64,000 nt of DNA, taken from positions 62,001-126,000 of the forward strand of contig JANQJU010000098.1 in the NCBI GenBank assembly GCA_028281495.1, written 5' to 3'. The notes beneath the pieces are model-generated. The model had not been told where the DNA came from and did no database searches. It saw only the letters and a list, made by a program, of their open reading frames with translations. Position numbers and translations under genes: made by a program. Of this stretch, positions 27,112 through 36,332 are shown piece by piece. Origin of the DNA: SAR324 cluster bacterium. GTDB taxonomy: Bacteria > SAR324 > NAC60-12. Position 1 is the first letter of the stretch; every line of letters starts with the position of its first letter.

Positions 27112-27214
27112 CGCAATTCTTCCTTTCTAAAAGTCCCATGAAACCCCGTCTGAAAATCACCTTAGCGGTTTTTGTTCTAAAGCTCAACCAAGCCTAAATT
27201 CCCCAAACCACAGT

Positions 27215-27865
27215 ATGTTTGATCTGAAAAACCAGAGTATTTCTTATAAAGACACACTCGCCTTAGAAAATATTTCTCTGCATATCCGAGCCGGAGAAAA
27301 AGTAGCGTTTATCGGTCCCAGTGGCGCGGGCAAAACCACGTTGTTGTACGCTTTGTATGAACGACGTCCGGATCAAGTGGCCTTTGTCCATCAGCATTAT
27401 GCTCTGGTTCCCCAGCTTTCGGTGTTTCACAACGTGTATGCGGGGAAACTCGATTCCCACAAAACTTGGTACAATTTGCTCAATTTGCTCAAACCTCAGA
27501 AACCGGAGTTGGCTTGCATCCAACCGATCCTACAATCGTTGAATATGGGAGAGTTGCTGCATAAACGGGCAGGAGCACTTTCGGGAGGCCAGCAACAACG
27601 CATTGCAATTGCGCGTGCTTTGTATCGCAATAGCGAGATTTTTTTAGGAGATGAACCCGTGTCGTCTATCGACCCTCACCAAGCCGGTTCGGTGATGGAA
27701 CTGATCATGCAGTCGGCTCCGACGGTGGTGTTGTCTCTGCATTCTGTCGACTTGGCCTTGCAATTCGCACAGCGTCTTGTGGGCGTACGAAAGGGCCAAA
27801 TCTTCTTTGACCTGCCCACCTTGGATGTCACAAAAATGCTCCTCACTGAGTTATATCGTTCTTAA
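27215..27865 (+). CDS. PhnC-type ABC transporter ATPase
   Basis: The 216-aa ATP-binding subunit has a Walker A GPSGAGKTT (about residues 34-42), signature LSGGQQQRIAIARAL (121-135), Walker B EIFLGDEPVSS (140-150) and a switch-His region VVLSLHSVDLAL. It is closest in style to phosphonate/phosphite importers (HNVYAGKLDSHKTWYNLL in the helical region). It pairs with the fused permease 36 bp downstream. No PhnD-type binding protein is near, so the substrate (phosphonate, phosphite or other) is not fixed. Confidence 0.88.
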   Translation: MFDLKNQSISYKDTLALENISLHIRAGEKVAFIGPSGAGKTTLLYALYERRPDQVAFVHQHYALVPQLSVFHNVYAGKLDSHKTWYNLLNLLKPQKPELACIQPILQSLNMGELLHKRAGALSGGQQQRIAIARALYRNSEIFLGDEPVSSIDPHQAGSVMELIMQSAPTVVLSLHSVDLALQFAQRLVGVRKGQIFFDLPTLDVTKMLLTELYRS

Positions 27866-27901
27866 ACCCTGACGGTACCAATCGCACGTGCAACGGAAAC
27901 T

Positions 27902-29407
27902 ATGCTGAGAACGAGTTCTTTATTCGCAGCGCTTGCTTTGATTTGCTGGATCTTGGCCGACATCGAAATCATCACTCTCGATCCATGGCAAGAACTGAGG
28001 AAAATGGGATGGGGGCTGATCACGCCTGATTTCGGAGCCATCTACGAAGGGGGGAAGGCGTTGTTGAACACCATCACGTTTGCCTTTTGTGGGGTGGCGA
28101 TTAGCATCGTCTTAGGGTCGGGTTTAGCGTTTCTATTTGAATACCGAGCGGTGCGGTGGTTTTGTGCGTTCATTCGCTCCATTCATGAGTTGTTTTGGGC
28201 CTTGTTGTTCCTTCCGGCGGTCGGGTTGAATGCCTATTGTGGGATCTTAGCGATTGCAGTTCCTTATACAGGGATCTTTGCCAAGGTTTATGCGGAAATT
28301 CGTCAAGAAGCCAACCAGCATCCCCTTCAGGGGTTGCCCCCCAACACCTCCGCATTGAGTCAATTTTTTTATGCGGTCTTGCCAGTGATCTATGCAGATA
28401 TCAAACACTACACTTCTTACCGTTTTGAATGTGCGTTGCGGTCGAGTGCGATCTTGGGTTTCATTGGTTTGCCGACGCTAGGTTTTTATTTAGAGACCGC
28501 ATTTCGTGAAGGTTTGTACTCCGAAGCTGCCGCTTTGCTCTATGCCTTTTATTTCCTTATTGCGTCTCTCAAATACTGGGTGAAACCTCGTTTTGTGATG
28601 CTGTACGCGGTACTGTCTTTTGCGTTTGTCGCTGTTGAAACGGTGAGCCAAACCGTGGCGTTTTCATGGAAGAATTTGGTGCACTTTTTCACGTATGAGA
28701 TTCTGCCGTGGCCGATGCGTCGAGAAGGGATCTTGAATGGGACCTATGCCGTGGACGTTCCTATAGAAGCGGTGGGAGAATGGGCATGGAATATTATCGA
28801 AAAGGAAGGGCTGCTGGGGATATGGAATACGTTTCTGCTCACCCAAATTGCGTTGGTGGGAACCGGATTATTTGCCTTGATGGCTTTTCCCATGGTGTGC
28901 CGACACTTCCAAGGACCGTGGGTTCGCCGCTTTTCTCGCTATGGACTGATTGTGGTGCGGACGACCCCGGAATACATTTTGGCGTATCTCTTTGTTCAAT
29001 TGTGGGGACCTTCCATGCTGCCTGCCATTGTGGCGATCTTGCTGCACAATGGAGCCATTTTAGGACACCTCAGCGGTCAGAATGCCAACTTGGTGGATTT
29101 ACGAGTGGATGCTCCCCAACGAAAAACCAATCGTTACTTCTTTGAAATCCTTCCCAGGGTGTATGGTCAATTTCTGGCCTTCCTCTTTTATCGTTGGGAA
29201 GTCATGATGCGAGAATCGGCCATCTTGGGAATCTTAGGAATCTATACCTTAGGGTTTTATATCGATAGTGCTATCTCGGACGACAAAATGGATAAAGCCG
29301 TGCTCCTGTTGCTCCTCACGGCTGCCCTCAACCTGACTATCGATGCGACCTCCCAAGTCGTACGGAAACGGTTGAAGATTTCCACCAAGCTGGTCACCGC
29401 GGAGTGA
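27902..29407 (+). CDS. Fused PhnE-type ABC permease (two permease domains in one chain)
   Basis: The 501-aa polytopic protein contains two copies of a PhnE-like permease unit, at about residues 55-230 and 300-490. Each ends with a matched EAA-type loop and exit: YRFECALRSSAILGFIGLPTLGFYLETAF, and YRWEVMMRESAILGILGIYTLGFYIDSAI. In most organisms PhnE is a homodimer of one such unit, so this is an internal-duplication fusion that replaces the dimer. It should form the membrane channel for the ATPase upstream. A substrate-binding protein is missing locally. Confidence 0.88.
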   Translation: MLRTSSLFAALALICWILADIEIITLDPWQELRKMGWGLITPDFGAIYEGGKALLNTITFAFCGVAISIVLGSGLAFLFEYRAVRWFCAFIRSIHELFWALLFLPAVGLNAYCGILAIAVPYTGIFAKVYAEIRQEANQHPLQGLPPNTSALSQFFYAVLPVIYADIKHYTSYRFECALRSSAILGFIGLPTLGFYLETAFREGLYSEAAALLYAFYFLIASLKYWVKPRFVMLYAVLSFAFVAVETVSQTVAFSWKNLVHFFTYEILPWPMRREGILNGTYAVDVPIEAVGEWAWNIIEKEGLLGIWNTFLLTQIALVGTGLFALMAFPMVCRHFQGPWVRRFSRYGLIVVRTTPEYILAYLFVQLWGPSMLPAIVAILLHNGAILGHLSGQNANLVDLRVDAPQRKTNRYFFEILPRVYGQFLAFLFYRWEVMMRESAILGILGIYTLGFYIDSAISDDKMDKAVLLLLLTAALNLTIDATSQVVRKRLKISTKLVTAE

Positions 29408-29439
29408 GCCGGGGCAGCCCCTCATAAAATTTGAATGGA

Positions 29440-31347
29440 TTACTTGATGCCAGAGTATTGTCCGATTTTATGAGATTCCATCGTGTTTTGAATTTCTCCC
29501 AAGATTGCCGGATCGTCAATGGTAGCAGGAACGGGAACATTTGTTTCGGAAGCCATGCGACGAATGGTTTTGCGGAGGATTTTCCCAGACCGAGTTTTGG
29601 GCAAACGCTTGACCATGACGGCATGTTTGAAAGAAGCCACAGCCCCAATTTCGTGACGGATCATGGCCACGAGTTCTTTTTCCATGACTTCGTTCTCAAT
29701 CTCAGCATCGTCTTTGAGCACCACCAACCCAATCGGGACTTGTCCTTTCAAATCATCATGGATGCCCACAACGGCACATTCGGCGACGGCCCAGTGGGCA
29801 CCAATCAACTCTTCCATTTCTCCGGTAGACAAGCGGTGTCCGGCAACATTGATCACATCGTCAATGCGTCCCATCACAAACACATACCCGTCTTCATCAA
29901 TGAATCCGCCGTCTCCCGTCAGATAATAACCAGGATAGTGCTTCAGATACGATTCTTTAAAACGTTCATGGTCTTGCCACAAAGTCGGTAAACACCCTGG
30001 GGGTAACGGCAATTTGATAGCAATACTGCCTGATTCTCCAGGGTTGGTTGGATTCCCTTCATCATCCAAAATTTCCACTTGGAATCCGGGTGTGGGTTTG
30101 GTGGCAGAACCGCTTTTGGGAGAAAACACTTCCAATCCCATCGGATTGCAGACAATGGCCCAGCCGGTTTCGGTTTGCCACCAGTGATCGACTACCGGAA
30201 CACTGAGATTGCTTTTGAGCCATTCATAAGTGGGAGGATCCAACCGTTCTCCGGCAAGAAACAAAGTCTTGAGAGAACTGATATCGTGGGGTTGTTTGAA
30301 CTTGAGATCAGGATCTTCTTTTTTGATCGCTCGAAAGGCGGTCGGGGCGGTGAAGAAGATGTTGACTTTGTGTTCAGCCATGATTCGCCAGAACGTGCCT
30401 GGATCGGGGGTGCGAACCGGTTTGCCTTCAAAAATAATGGAAGTGCATCCTTGAAGTAGCGGGGCGTAGACAATATAGGAATGGCCAACGACCCAACCGA
30501 CATCCGAAGCCGCCCAATACACTTCACCCGGTTGGGCGTTGTAAACGGTGTTCATACTAAATTTCATGGCTACGGCATGATCGCCGTTGGTACGGACCAC
30601 CCCTTTGGGTTTGCCCGTGGTGCCTGAGGTGTACAGGATATACAACGGATCAGTCGCATCCACGATCACGGGGTCGACAGGGTCTGCCAAGGACATGAGT
30701 TCGGCCCAGTCGTGATCTCGTCCGGCTTGTAGGGTGGGCTCGACCTGCGGACGTTTGTAAATCACGGTCGCTTGAGGAGGATGATTGCACAACTTGATGG
30801 CCTCATCGACCATCGGTTTGTAAGGGATCACTTTTTGAACTTCGATTCCACAACTCGCGGAAACGATCACTTTCGGTTTGGCATCATCAATCCGAATCGC
30901 AAGTTCGTGGGGAGCAAAACCTCCAAACACCACCGAATGAATGGCTCCCAATCGGGCGCAAGCGAGCATCGCAACCGCAGCCTCAGGAATCATGGGCATG
31001 TAGATGACCACGCGATCCCCTTTTTCGACGCCTAAATGTTTGAGGACTCCTGCAAAATGGGAAACTTGTTCTTTCAGTTCAGCAAATGTGATGTGCCGTT
31101 TGGTGTTGGTGACTGGGGAATCGTAAATCAGTGCCGCTTGATTGCCGCGCCCTTGTTCCACGTGATAATCCACAGCTAAATAACAAGTATTGAGCTTTCC
31201 TCCTTTGAACCATCGATAAGTACCATTCTCTTCTTGTGTCAAAATATTTTTTGGAAAATCATACCATGCGAGCAAGTTGGCTTGTTTGTGCCAGAAGCCC
31301 TCCGGATTGTTGATCGCTTCTTGAAACGTCTGTTGATATTTGCCCAT
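29440..31347 (-). CDS. prpE: Propionate/acetate-CoA ligase (PrpE type)
   Basis: The 635-aa ANL-family acyl-CoA synthetase starts at the ATG 31347 behind a GGGGGG ribosome site. It has the acyl-CoA-synthetase short N-terminus FWHKQANLLAWYDFPK, the P-loop YTSGTTGKPKG, DHWWQTETGW, the hinge region GRIDDVINVAGHRLSTGEME, and the AMP-forming Lys in TRSGKILRK. Sequence alone does not separate acetyl- from propionyl-CoA synthetase. Its place at the end of the prpR-B-C-D run makes propionyl-CoA the likely product, feeding PrpC. Confidence 0.9.
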   Translation of the reverse strand: MGKYQQTFQEAINNPEGFWHKQANLLAWYDFPKNILTQEENGTYRWFKGGKLNTCYLAVDYHVEQGRGNQAALIYDSPVTNTKRHITFAELKEQVSHFAGVLKHLGVEKGDRVVIYMPMIPEAAVAMLACARLGAIHSVVFGGFAPHELAIRIDDAKPKVIVSASCGIEVQKVIPYKPMVDEAIKLCNHPPQATVIYKRPQVEPTLQAGRDHDWAELMSLADPVDPVIVDATDPLYILYTSGTTGKPKGVVRTNGDHAVAMKFSMNTVYNAQPGEVYWAASDVGWVVGHSYIVYAPLLQGCTSIIFEGKPVRTPDPGTFWRIMAEHKVNIFFTAPTAFRAIKKEDPDLKFKQPHDISSLKTLFLAGERLDPPTYEWLKSNLSVPVVDHWWQTETGWAIVCNPMGLEVFSPKSGSATKPTPGFQVEILDDEGNPTNPGESGSIAIKLPLPPGCLPTLWQDHERFKESYLKHYPGYYLTGDGGFIDEDGYVFVMGRIDDVINVAGHRLSTGEMEELIGAHWAVAECAVVGIHDDLKGQVPIGLVVLKDDAEIENEVMEKELVAMIRHEIGAVASFKHAVMVKRLPKTRSGKILRKTIRRMASETNVPVPATIDDPAILGEIQNTMESHKIGQYSGIK

Positions 31348-31454
31348 TTGAAGCCCCCCATAATCAATCATTAGTTTGGATGGAAGGGACCACACAGCAG
31401 ACCGTGTTGTGTATCAAACCCGCTGGGTGCATCCCGTTTCATGCTTGTTCAGAA

Positions 31455-32900
31455 TTAAATCGTCATCATGTCCATAAATTCATGGACCGGTGTTGCTTCC
31501 AACGCCGTTTTGTCTTGGCAAAGAGCAAAAATGCGTTCGGCCTGACGCGATGGAAATCGACTGGCTAAAGCATTTTGGAATTTGGCTTCCAGCACAGGAA
31601 TTCCTTCCCTACGACGCCTCCGGTGGCCGATGGGATATTCCATAGCCACTTTGTCTGTCTTGCTACCGTCCTTGAAAAAGATTTGGATCGCATTGGCAAT
31701 CGAGCGTTTATCCGGCTCATGATATTCCTGGCTATACCTTGGGTCTTCTTCCACAATCATCTTTTCACGCAATGGATCGATCCGTGGATCAGAAGCCACA
31801 CCATCTTCATAGTGTTCTGCTCGCAAATCGCCAAAGAGCAATGGAATCGCCACCATGTATTGCAGGCAATGGTCTCGATCTGCTGGATTGTTCAAAGGCC
31901 CCACTTTGGAAATAATACGGATGGCGGATTCATGCGTGGTCAACACAATCCGATCAATCTCCTGAATGCGGTGCTGGACTTGTTCATGCAGTTGCACGGC
32001 GCACTCAACCGCTGTTTGTGCGTGGAATTCGGCAGGGAATGAAATCTTGAAAAGAATCTGTTCCATCACATAGCTGCCAAACGGACGCTGAAACTTGAAT
32101 TTCTGGCCTTTGAACAAAACATCATAAAAGCCCCATGTCGGTGCGCTGAGCACGCCAGGAATCCCCATTTCTCCGCGCATCGTGATGTCGGCCAATCGCA
32201 CAGCCCTGGAAGTGGCATCCCCGGCGGCCCAGGATTTTCTGGAACCGGCATTGGGCGCATGACGGTAGGTCCGCAACGCTTGGCCATCGACCCAGGCTTG
32301 AGAAATAGCTGCCAAGAGTTGCTCTCGATCAGCACCCATCATATGAGTGACGACCGCTGTCGACGCCACTTTAACCAAAACAACATGATCTAGCCCCACT
32401 CGATTGAAACTATTTTCTAGGGCCAAAACACCTTGAATTTCATGAGCTTTGACCATCGCTTCCAAAACATCCTTCATGGTGAAAGGAACCTTGCCTTTGG
32501 CAGCTCGTGTTTGTGACAGGAAATCTGCAATGGCCAAAATCCCCCCCAAGTTGTCACTGGGATGCCCCCATTCGGCAGCAAGCCAAGTGTCATTAAAATC
32601 CAACCAACGGATGATACAGCCGATGTCCCATGCCGCTTTGACGGGATCGAGCCGGAAAGACGTCCCAGGAACACGAGCTCCATGCGGCACGACCGTGCCT
32701 TCTACAAGGGGCCCTAAGTGTTTGGTACATTCGGGAAAGCGTAAGGCCATCAAGCCACATCCCAAAGTATCCATTAAACAATAACGAGCGGTGTCCATGG
32801 CCTCAATACGGGAAATTTCGTAGTCGATGACATAATCAGCAATTTCTTGAATGACGGGATCGTAATCCGGTCGATTCGCAATATCTACGTTTGCACTCAT
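31455..32900 (-). CDS. prpD: 2-methylcitrate dehydratase
   Basis: The 481-aa length matches PrpD of the MmgE/PrpD family. Marks are IADYVIDYEISRIEAMDTAR, the DTLGCGLMALRFPEC region, WLDFNDTWLAAEWGHPSDNLG, AHEIQGVLALENSFNRVGLDHV and a C-terminal part with GHRRRRREGIPVLEAKF. It dehydrates 2-methylcitrate to 2-methyl-cis-aconitate in propionate oxidation. The ATG has an AGGAA site. Spacing is 40 bp from prpC and 107 bp to prpE, all on the same strand. Confidence 0.95.
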   Translation of the reverse strand: MSANVDIANRPDYDPVIQEIADYVIDYEISRIEAMDTARYCLMDTLGCGLMALRFPECTKHLGPLVEGTVVPHGARVPGTSFRLDPVKAAWDIGCIIRWLDFNDTWLAAEWGHPSDNLGGILAIADFLSQTRAAKGKVPFTMKDVLEAMVKAHEIQGVLALENSFNRVGLDHVVLVKVASTAVVTHMMGADREQLLAAISQAWVDGQALRTYRHAPNAGSRKSWAAGDATSRAVRLADITMRGEMGIPGVLSAPTWGFYDVLFKGQKFKFQRPFGSYVMEQILFKISFPAEFHAQTAVECAVQLHEQVQHRIQEIDRIVLTTHESAIRIISKVGPLNNPADRDHCLQYMVAIPLLFGDLRAEHYEDGVASDPRIDPLREKMIVEEDPRYSQEYHEPDKRSIANAIQIFFKDGSKTDKVAMEYPIGHRRRRREGIPVLEAKFQNALASRFPSRQAERIFALCQDKTALEATPVHEFMDMMTI

Positions 32901-32940
32901 GGTTCATTTCCTATTTAAAAGTTGTTGAGGGAATGAGGGG

Positions 32941-34068
32941 TTATCCTCGTTGTTCAATGGGAAGCCACGGTTGAGGGTCCGGACCAACATATTCTGCATT
33001 AGGACGGATGATTCGATTATTTGCTCTTTGTTCTTTGATATGGGCTGCCCATCCCGAGGTGCGTGACATCACAAAAATGGGAGTGAACAGTTTTCGAGGA
33101 ATGCCCATATAGTGGTAGACGGAGGCATGGTATAAATCGGCATTGGCAAACAGTTTCTTTTCTCGCCACATCACTTCTTCACAGCGCTCTGTAATGTCAA
33201 ACAGTGTGGTACTCTTCACGTCTTGTGCGAGTTGTTTGGATAGGTCTTTGATGATTGTATTTCTCGGATCCGATTCTCGATACACCGCGTGGCCAAATCC
33301 CATCACTTTCTCTTTGTTGGCAAGCTTTGCCATCAAACCTTGTTCCACATCGTTGGGATTTTCGTATTGAACGAGCATCTCATGAGCTGCTTCGTTTGCT
33401 CCTCCATGCAGCGGGCCACGCAACGTACCAATCGCTCCAGTAATCGCACTGTGGATGTCTGACAGCGTGGAAGCACAGACACGTGCTGCAAACGCGGAGG
33501 CGTTGAATTCATGCTCAGCATAGAGAATCAATGAAGTGTGCATGACCTTTTTATGCAATTCCGATGGTTTTTGATCATGCAGCAAATGTAAAAAGTGTTC
33601 TCCGATCGATTCATCGTCGGTTTCGGTTTCAATCCGAACGCCATGATGACTGAAACGGTACCAATAGGTGATGATCCCAGGAAACAGGGCCATCATGCGG
33701 TCCACATGCTCATCTATTTGGGCAGGGTCTCGTTCGGGTTCTAAGTTGCCCAACATCGAACAACCCGTTCGTAGAACATCCATTGGATGGGTGCTTTTGG
33801 GGATGCGTTCCAATACTTCTTTTAAGGCCTTGGGCAAACTACGTAATGATTGCAATTTGTGGAGATAGTTGTCTAATTCTTGTTGATTGGGGAGCCTTCC
33901 TTGCATCAGCAGATACAACACCTCTTCAAATTGAGCATTTTCTGCTAAGTCAGTGATGTCATACCCTCGATACGTCAGACCAGAGCCGGTTTTTCCCACC
34001 GTGCATAAGGCTGTTTTTCCTGCGATGAAACCCCGTAAGCCAGCGCTATTTGAAGCTTTTTGTGTCAT
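32941..34068 (-). CDS. prpC: 2-methylcitrate synthase
   Basis: The 375-aa citrate-synthase-family enzyme has GIGKTALCTVG-like start (GFIAGKTALCTVGKTGSGLTYRGYDI), RVCASTLSDIHSAITGAIGTLRGPLHGGANEA, KVMGFGHAVYRESDPR and a closing SRTSGWAAHIKEQRANNRIIRP. The catalytic His residues lie in LHGGANE and GFGHAVY, and the Asp is in YHYMGIP-adjacent helices. It condenses propionyl-CoA with oxaloacetate. The gene has a GAGGAGGTAACC ribosome site. A 250-bp AT-rich gap separates it from prpB, so an internal promoter is possible. Confidence 0.95.
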   Translation of the reverse strand: MTQKASNSAGLRGFIAGKTALCTVGKTGSGLTYRGYDITDLAENAQFEEVLYLLMQGRLPNQQELDNYLHKLQSLRSLPKALKEVLERIPKSTHPMDVLRTGCSMLGNLEPERDPAQIDEHVDRMMALFPGIITYWYRFSHHGVRIETETDDESIGEHFLHLLHDQKPSELHKKVMHTSLILYAEHEFNASAFAARVCASTLSDIHSAITGAIGTLRGPLHGGANEAAHEMLVQYENPNDVEQGLMAKLANKEKVMGFGHAVYRESDPRNTIIKDLSKQLAQDVKSTTLFDITERCEEVMWREKKLFANADLYHASVYHYMGIPRKLFTPIFVMSRTSGWAAHIKEQRANNRIIRPNAEYVGPDPQPWLPIEQRG

Positions 34069-34318
34069 GGTTACCTCCTCTATTAGGGTGTGGTTTCTCG
34101 TGATGCTTAATAATTTAAATAACCAAAAATTTTATTGAAAAATCTGATGATCCCCCTTGACGTTCTTGAAAGACGATTTGTCTTTCCTCACTCTTTAAGT
34201 AATTCGTGGAAGTGAAGATTGTGAATTTGTGAAGTGTGATTTTTAGAGCTTTGCCTTCTTTTTTGTAGTGATGTGCCGTGTTGTGCCCGTAATCTCGATG
34301 GCTACGATTTCGATGGAA

Positions 34319-35218
34319 TTAATTTAGAGTTTTGTTTTGAGCAAACAATTCATCCATTTTCTGTTCGTACTGATGGTAATTCAAGAAATCGTAGAGTTCC
34401 GACCGAGTTTGCATCAGATCCGTCACACCGTTTTGATCCCCTTGTTCCAAAATCGCTTGAAACACCGTGAGTGCCGCTTTGTTCATGGCTCGAAAAGCAC
34501 TCAATGGGTACAACACCATGGAAACGCCGATCTGTGCGAGTTCTTCTTTATTATATAAGGGAGTTTTCCCAAATTCCGTGATGTTGGCCAAAACGGGAAC
34601 CGACAGCCCCTCTGTAAATTTTTGATAATGGTTGAGGTCAGGAATGGCTTCGGCAAAAATAGCATCCGCACCGACTTCCACACAGGCTTGTGCCCGTTCC
34701 ACCGCCGCTTCCAACCCTTCTTGGGCAAAGGCATCGGTACGGGCCATGATGAAGAACTGGCTGTCGGTTTTGGCATCAACGGCGGCTTTAATCCGGTCAA
34801 CCATTTCGGCTTGTGAGACAATTTCTTTATTCGGGCGATGGCCACAGCGTTTTTGTGAAACCTGATCTTCAATATGAATTCCAGCCGCTCCCGCTCGGAT
34901 CATTTCTTGAACCGTCCTGGCAATATTGAACGCCCCACCCCATCCGGTGTCTGCATCCACGAGCAAGGGCAGATTGCTCGCTGCTGTAATGCGCCGAACA
35001 TCTTCCAGCACATCATTCAGAGAGGTCATTCCCAAATCCGGTAGGCCATAGGAAGCATTCGCAACTCCGCCTCCTGAAAGATAGAGGGCTTTGTGGCCAA
35101 CACGTTCTGCCATCATGGCACAGTAGGCATTGATGGCCCCAACAATTTGCAACGGTTTTTCTGTTCGAATGGCATTTCGTAAGAGTTTTCCAGGGGAATT
35201 ATTTTGTGTCATGGTCAC
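34319..35218 (-). CDS. prpB: 2-methylisocitrate lyase
   Basis: The 299-aa isocitrate-lyase-superfamily protein has GAINAYCAMMAERVGHKALYLSGGGVA and DADTGWGGAFNIARTVQEMI. The signature catalytic loop is KRCGHRPNKEIVS with the active-site Cys. IMARTDAFAQEGLEAAVERA and a C-terminal Glu/Lys tail follow. It splits 2-methylisocitrate into pyruvate and succinate, the last step of the methylcitrate cycle. It lies 9 bp downstream of the GntR regulator, so both share the promoter region with the four ATTGTCGACAAT palindromes. Confidence 0.95.
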   Translation of the reverse strand: MTMTQNNSPGKLLRNAIRTEKPLQIVGAINAYCAMMAERVGHKALYLSGGGVANASYGLPDLGMTSLNDVLEDVRRITAASNLPLLVDADTGWGGAFNIARTVQEMIRAGAAGIHIEDQVSQKRCGHRPNKEIVSQAEMVDRIKAAVDAKTDSQFFIMARTDAFAQEGLEAAVERAQACVEVGADAIFAEAIPDLNHYQKFTEGLSVPVLANITEFGKTPLYNKEELAQIGVSMVLYPLSAFRAMNKAALTVFQAILEQGDQNGVTDLMQTRSELYDFLNYHQYEQKMDELFAQNKTLN

Positions 35219-35227
35219 CTTATTGAT

Positions 35228-35905
35228 TTAGATTAATTTGTCCTCAATCACTTTACGAGCTGCTTCGATATGACGTCTCATCAGAATCTCAGCCAATTCG
35301 GCGTCCCGTTCTTGAATCGCGAAAAGGATTTGTTGGTGTTCAAACAGCGACTTGCTCAATCGAGGGTTGTTCAATCCCAGTTGGAAACGGTACATCCTGA
35401 CTAAGTGATACAGTTCATTGTTTAACAAATGGATGAGCAATTGATTGCCACTGGCCATGATGATCCGGTGATGAAAATCCAGATCATTGTCTTCTTGGTA
35501 GTCGGTGAGAGGATGCTTGAGCGATGCATCGTGTTCCTGCCTTCCTAGCAATAACGAGAGATTGGAAATTTCTTGTTCGCTCATTGCCTGTGCGGCCAAG
35601 CGGCAAGCTTTCCCTTCCAACATCTCTCGAACAGCAAATAAGTCGTTCAAGTGCTGAATCGATAGTTCCACCACACGGCATCCCACATTGGGAATGCGAG
35701 ACAACAATTTGCAATGTTCCAGTCGATTTAAGGCTTCTCTCAACGTGCTCCGACTGATTTGAAACCGTTTTGCGAGTTCCGGCTCACTGATCTTGCTTCC
35801 GGGTTGTATCTCTCCGTGCACAATGGCTTGTTGTATCTCTACAAACACTTGATCGGCCATCGTGATAGGAGTCGTTTGATTCGTTTTCACAGGATTCGTT
35901 TTCAC
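35228..35905 (-). CDS. GntR/FadR-family regulator of the prp operon
   Basis: The 225-aa protein has a winged HTH (about residues 17-80: VFVEIQQAIVHGEIQPGSKI, ELAKRFQISRSTLREALNRL) and a C-terminal FCD all-helical effector domain (EDNDLDFHHRIIMASGNQLL). The GTG at 35905 is preceded by AAGGA. GTG 35890 and ATG 35860 (MADQVF) are alternative starts within a 15-bp repeated stretch, so the N-terminal 15 residues are uncertain. As first gene of the prp operon, it probably senses a methylcitrate-cycle metabolite and binds the ATTGTCGACAAT sites upstream, repressing its own operon. The site type is consistent with known GntR-type PrpR operators; that link is inferred. Confidence 0.85.
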   Translation of the reverse strand: MKTNPVKTNQTTPITMADQVFVEIQQAIVHGEIQPGSKISEPELAKRFQISRSTLREALNRLEHCKLLSRIPNVGCRVVELSIQHLNDLFAVREMLEGKACRLAAQAMSEQEISNLSLLLGRQEHDASLKHPLTDYQEDNDLDFHHRIIMASGNQLLIHLLNNELYHLVRMYRFQLGLNNPRLSKSLFEHQQILFAIQERDAELAEILMRRHIEAARKVIEDKLI

Positions 35906-35908
35906 AGG
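35879..35908. repeat. Two 15-bp tandem repeats at the GntR gene start
   Basis: ATTCGTTTTCACAGG occurs twice in direct tandem (35879-35893, 35894-35908). Read on the minus strand it gives two GTG-AAA-ACG-AAT-CCT-like starts, so repeat number would change the N-terminus by multiples of five residues. Confidence 0.85.
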
Positions 35909-35961
35909 ATTCCTTAGGATTGTTGGACAAGAGTGGTTGTTCGAAAATGCTTTTTGTGCAG

Positions 35962-35973
35962 ATTGTCGACAAT
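35962..35973. promoter_or_regulatory. GntR-type operator O1 (ATTGTCGACAAT)
   Basis: This perfect 12-bp palindrome lies 57 bp upstream of the GntR GTG, inside the predicted leader. It is one of four identical copies; its centre is 52 bp from O2. Confidence 0.75.
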
Positions 35974-36013
35974 GCTTGTGTTTTTAAACGAGATCAGAAA
36001 GAAAAATGCTTTA

Positions 36014-36025
36014 ATTGTCGACAAT
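36014..36025. promoter_or_regulatory. GntR-type operator O2 (ATTGTCGACAAT)
   Basis: This identical palindrome sits directly downstream of the -10 box of the prp promoter, overlapping or next to the predicted transcription start. Binding here would block transcription initiation. Confidence 0.8.
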
Positions 36026-36033
36026 GTTATTCT

Positions 36034-36062
36034 TTTGTATTCTCGAATCTGGGTTTTGTCAA
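36034..36062 (-). promoter_or_regulatory. Promoter of the prp operon
   Basis: On the minus strand a perfect TTGACA (complement of 36057-36062) is followed by exactly 17 bp and TACAAA (complement of 36034-36039). The start point would be near 36027. Operator O2 lies just downstream and O3 just upstream, which fits a repressed promoter. Confidence 0.75.
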
Positions 36063-36076
36063 TCATTTTTTCTAAT

Positions 36077-36088
36077 ATTGTCGACAAT
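36077..36088. promoter_or_regulatory. GntR-type operator O3 (ATTGTCGACAAT)
   Basis: This perfect palindrome begins 14 bp upstream of the -35 box. Its centre is 63 bp (six helical turns) from O2, placing both on one face of the DNA around the promoter. Confidence 0.8.
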
Positions 36089-36171
36089 TTGAAGAGATAA
36101 AATTCGAATTATTCTAGTATATAACTGTAATCATTAGACATAAATAAAATTTAATTATTAATGTTGGAGAT

Positions 36172-36183
36172 ATTGTCGACAAT
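36172..36183. promoter_or_regulatory. GntR-type operator O4 (ATTGTCGACAAT)
   Basis: The fourth identical palindrome lies 95 bp (about nine turns) from O3, roughly 150 bp upstream of the transcription start and 150 bp before the divergent gene at 36333. It could support looping or help control the divergent gene. Confidence 0.75.
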
Positions 36184-36332
36184 AAAAATGCTCAATTCTG
36201 CTTGTTAAGGAGGGGGATGAGTTGCAGTCCAGAGGATTCCAGTGGTTGGATTCTCTTTGCTAAGGGGTAAATCTATCCTTCCACCCCCGAACCATGTTAC
36301 TTTAAGTATGAAACCCTAATGGAGACTACAAA

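Noticed and set aside
29440..31347. Calling the CoA ligase a plain acetyl-CoA synthetase (acs)
   Set aside because: Sequence fits both, but the gene closes a prpB-prpC-prpD operon, so the propionate role is preferred.
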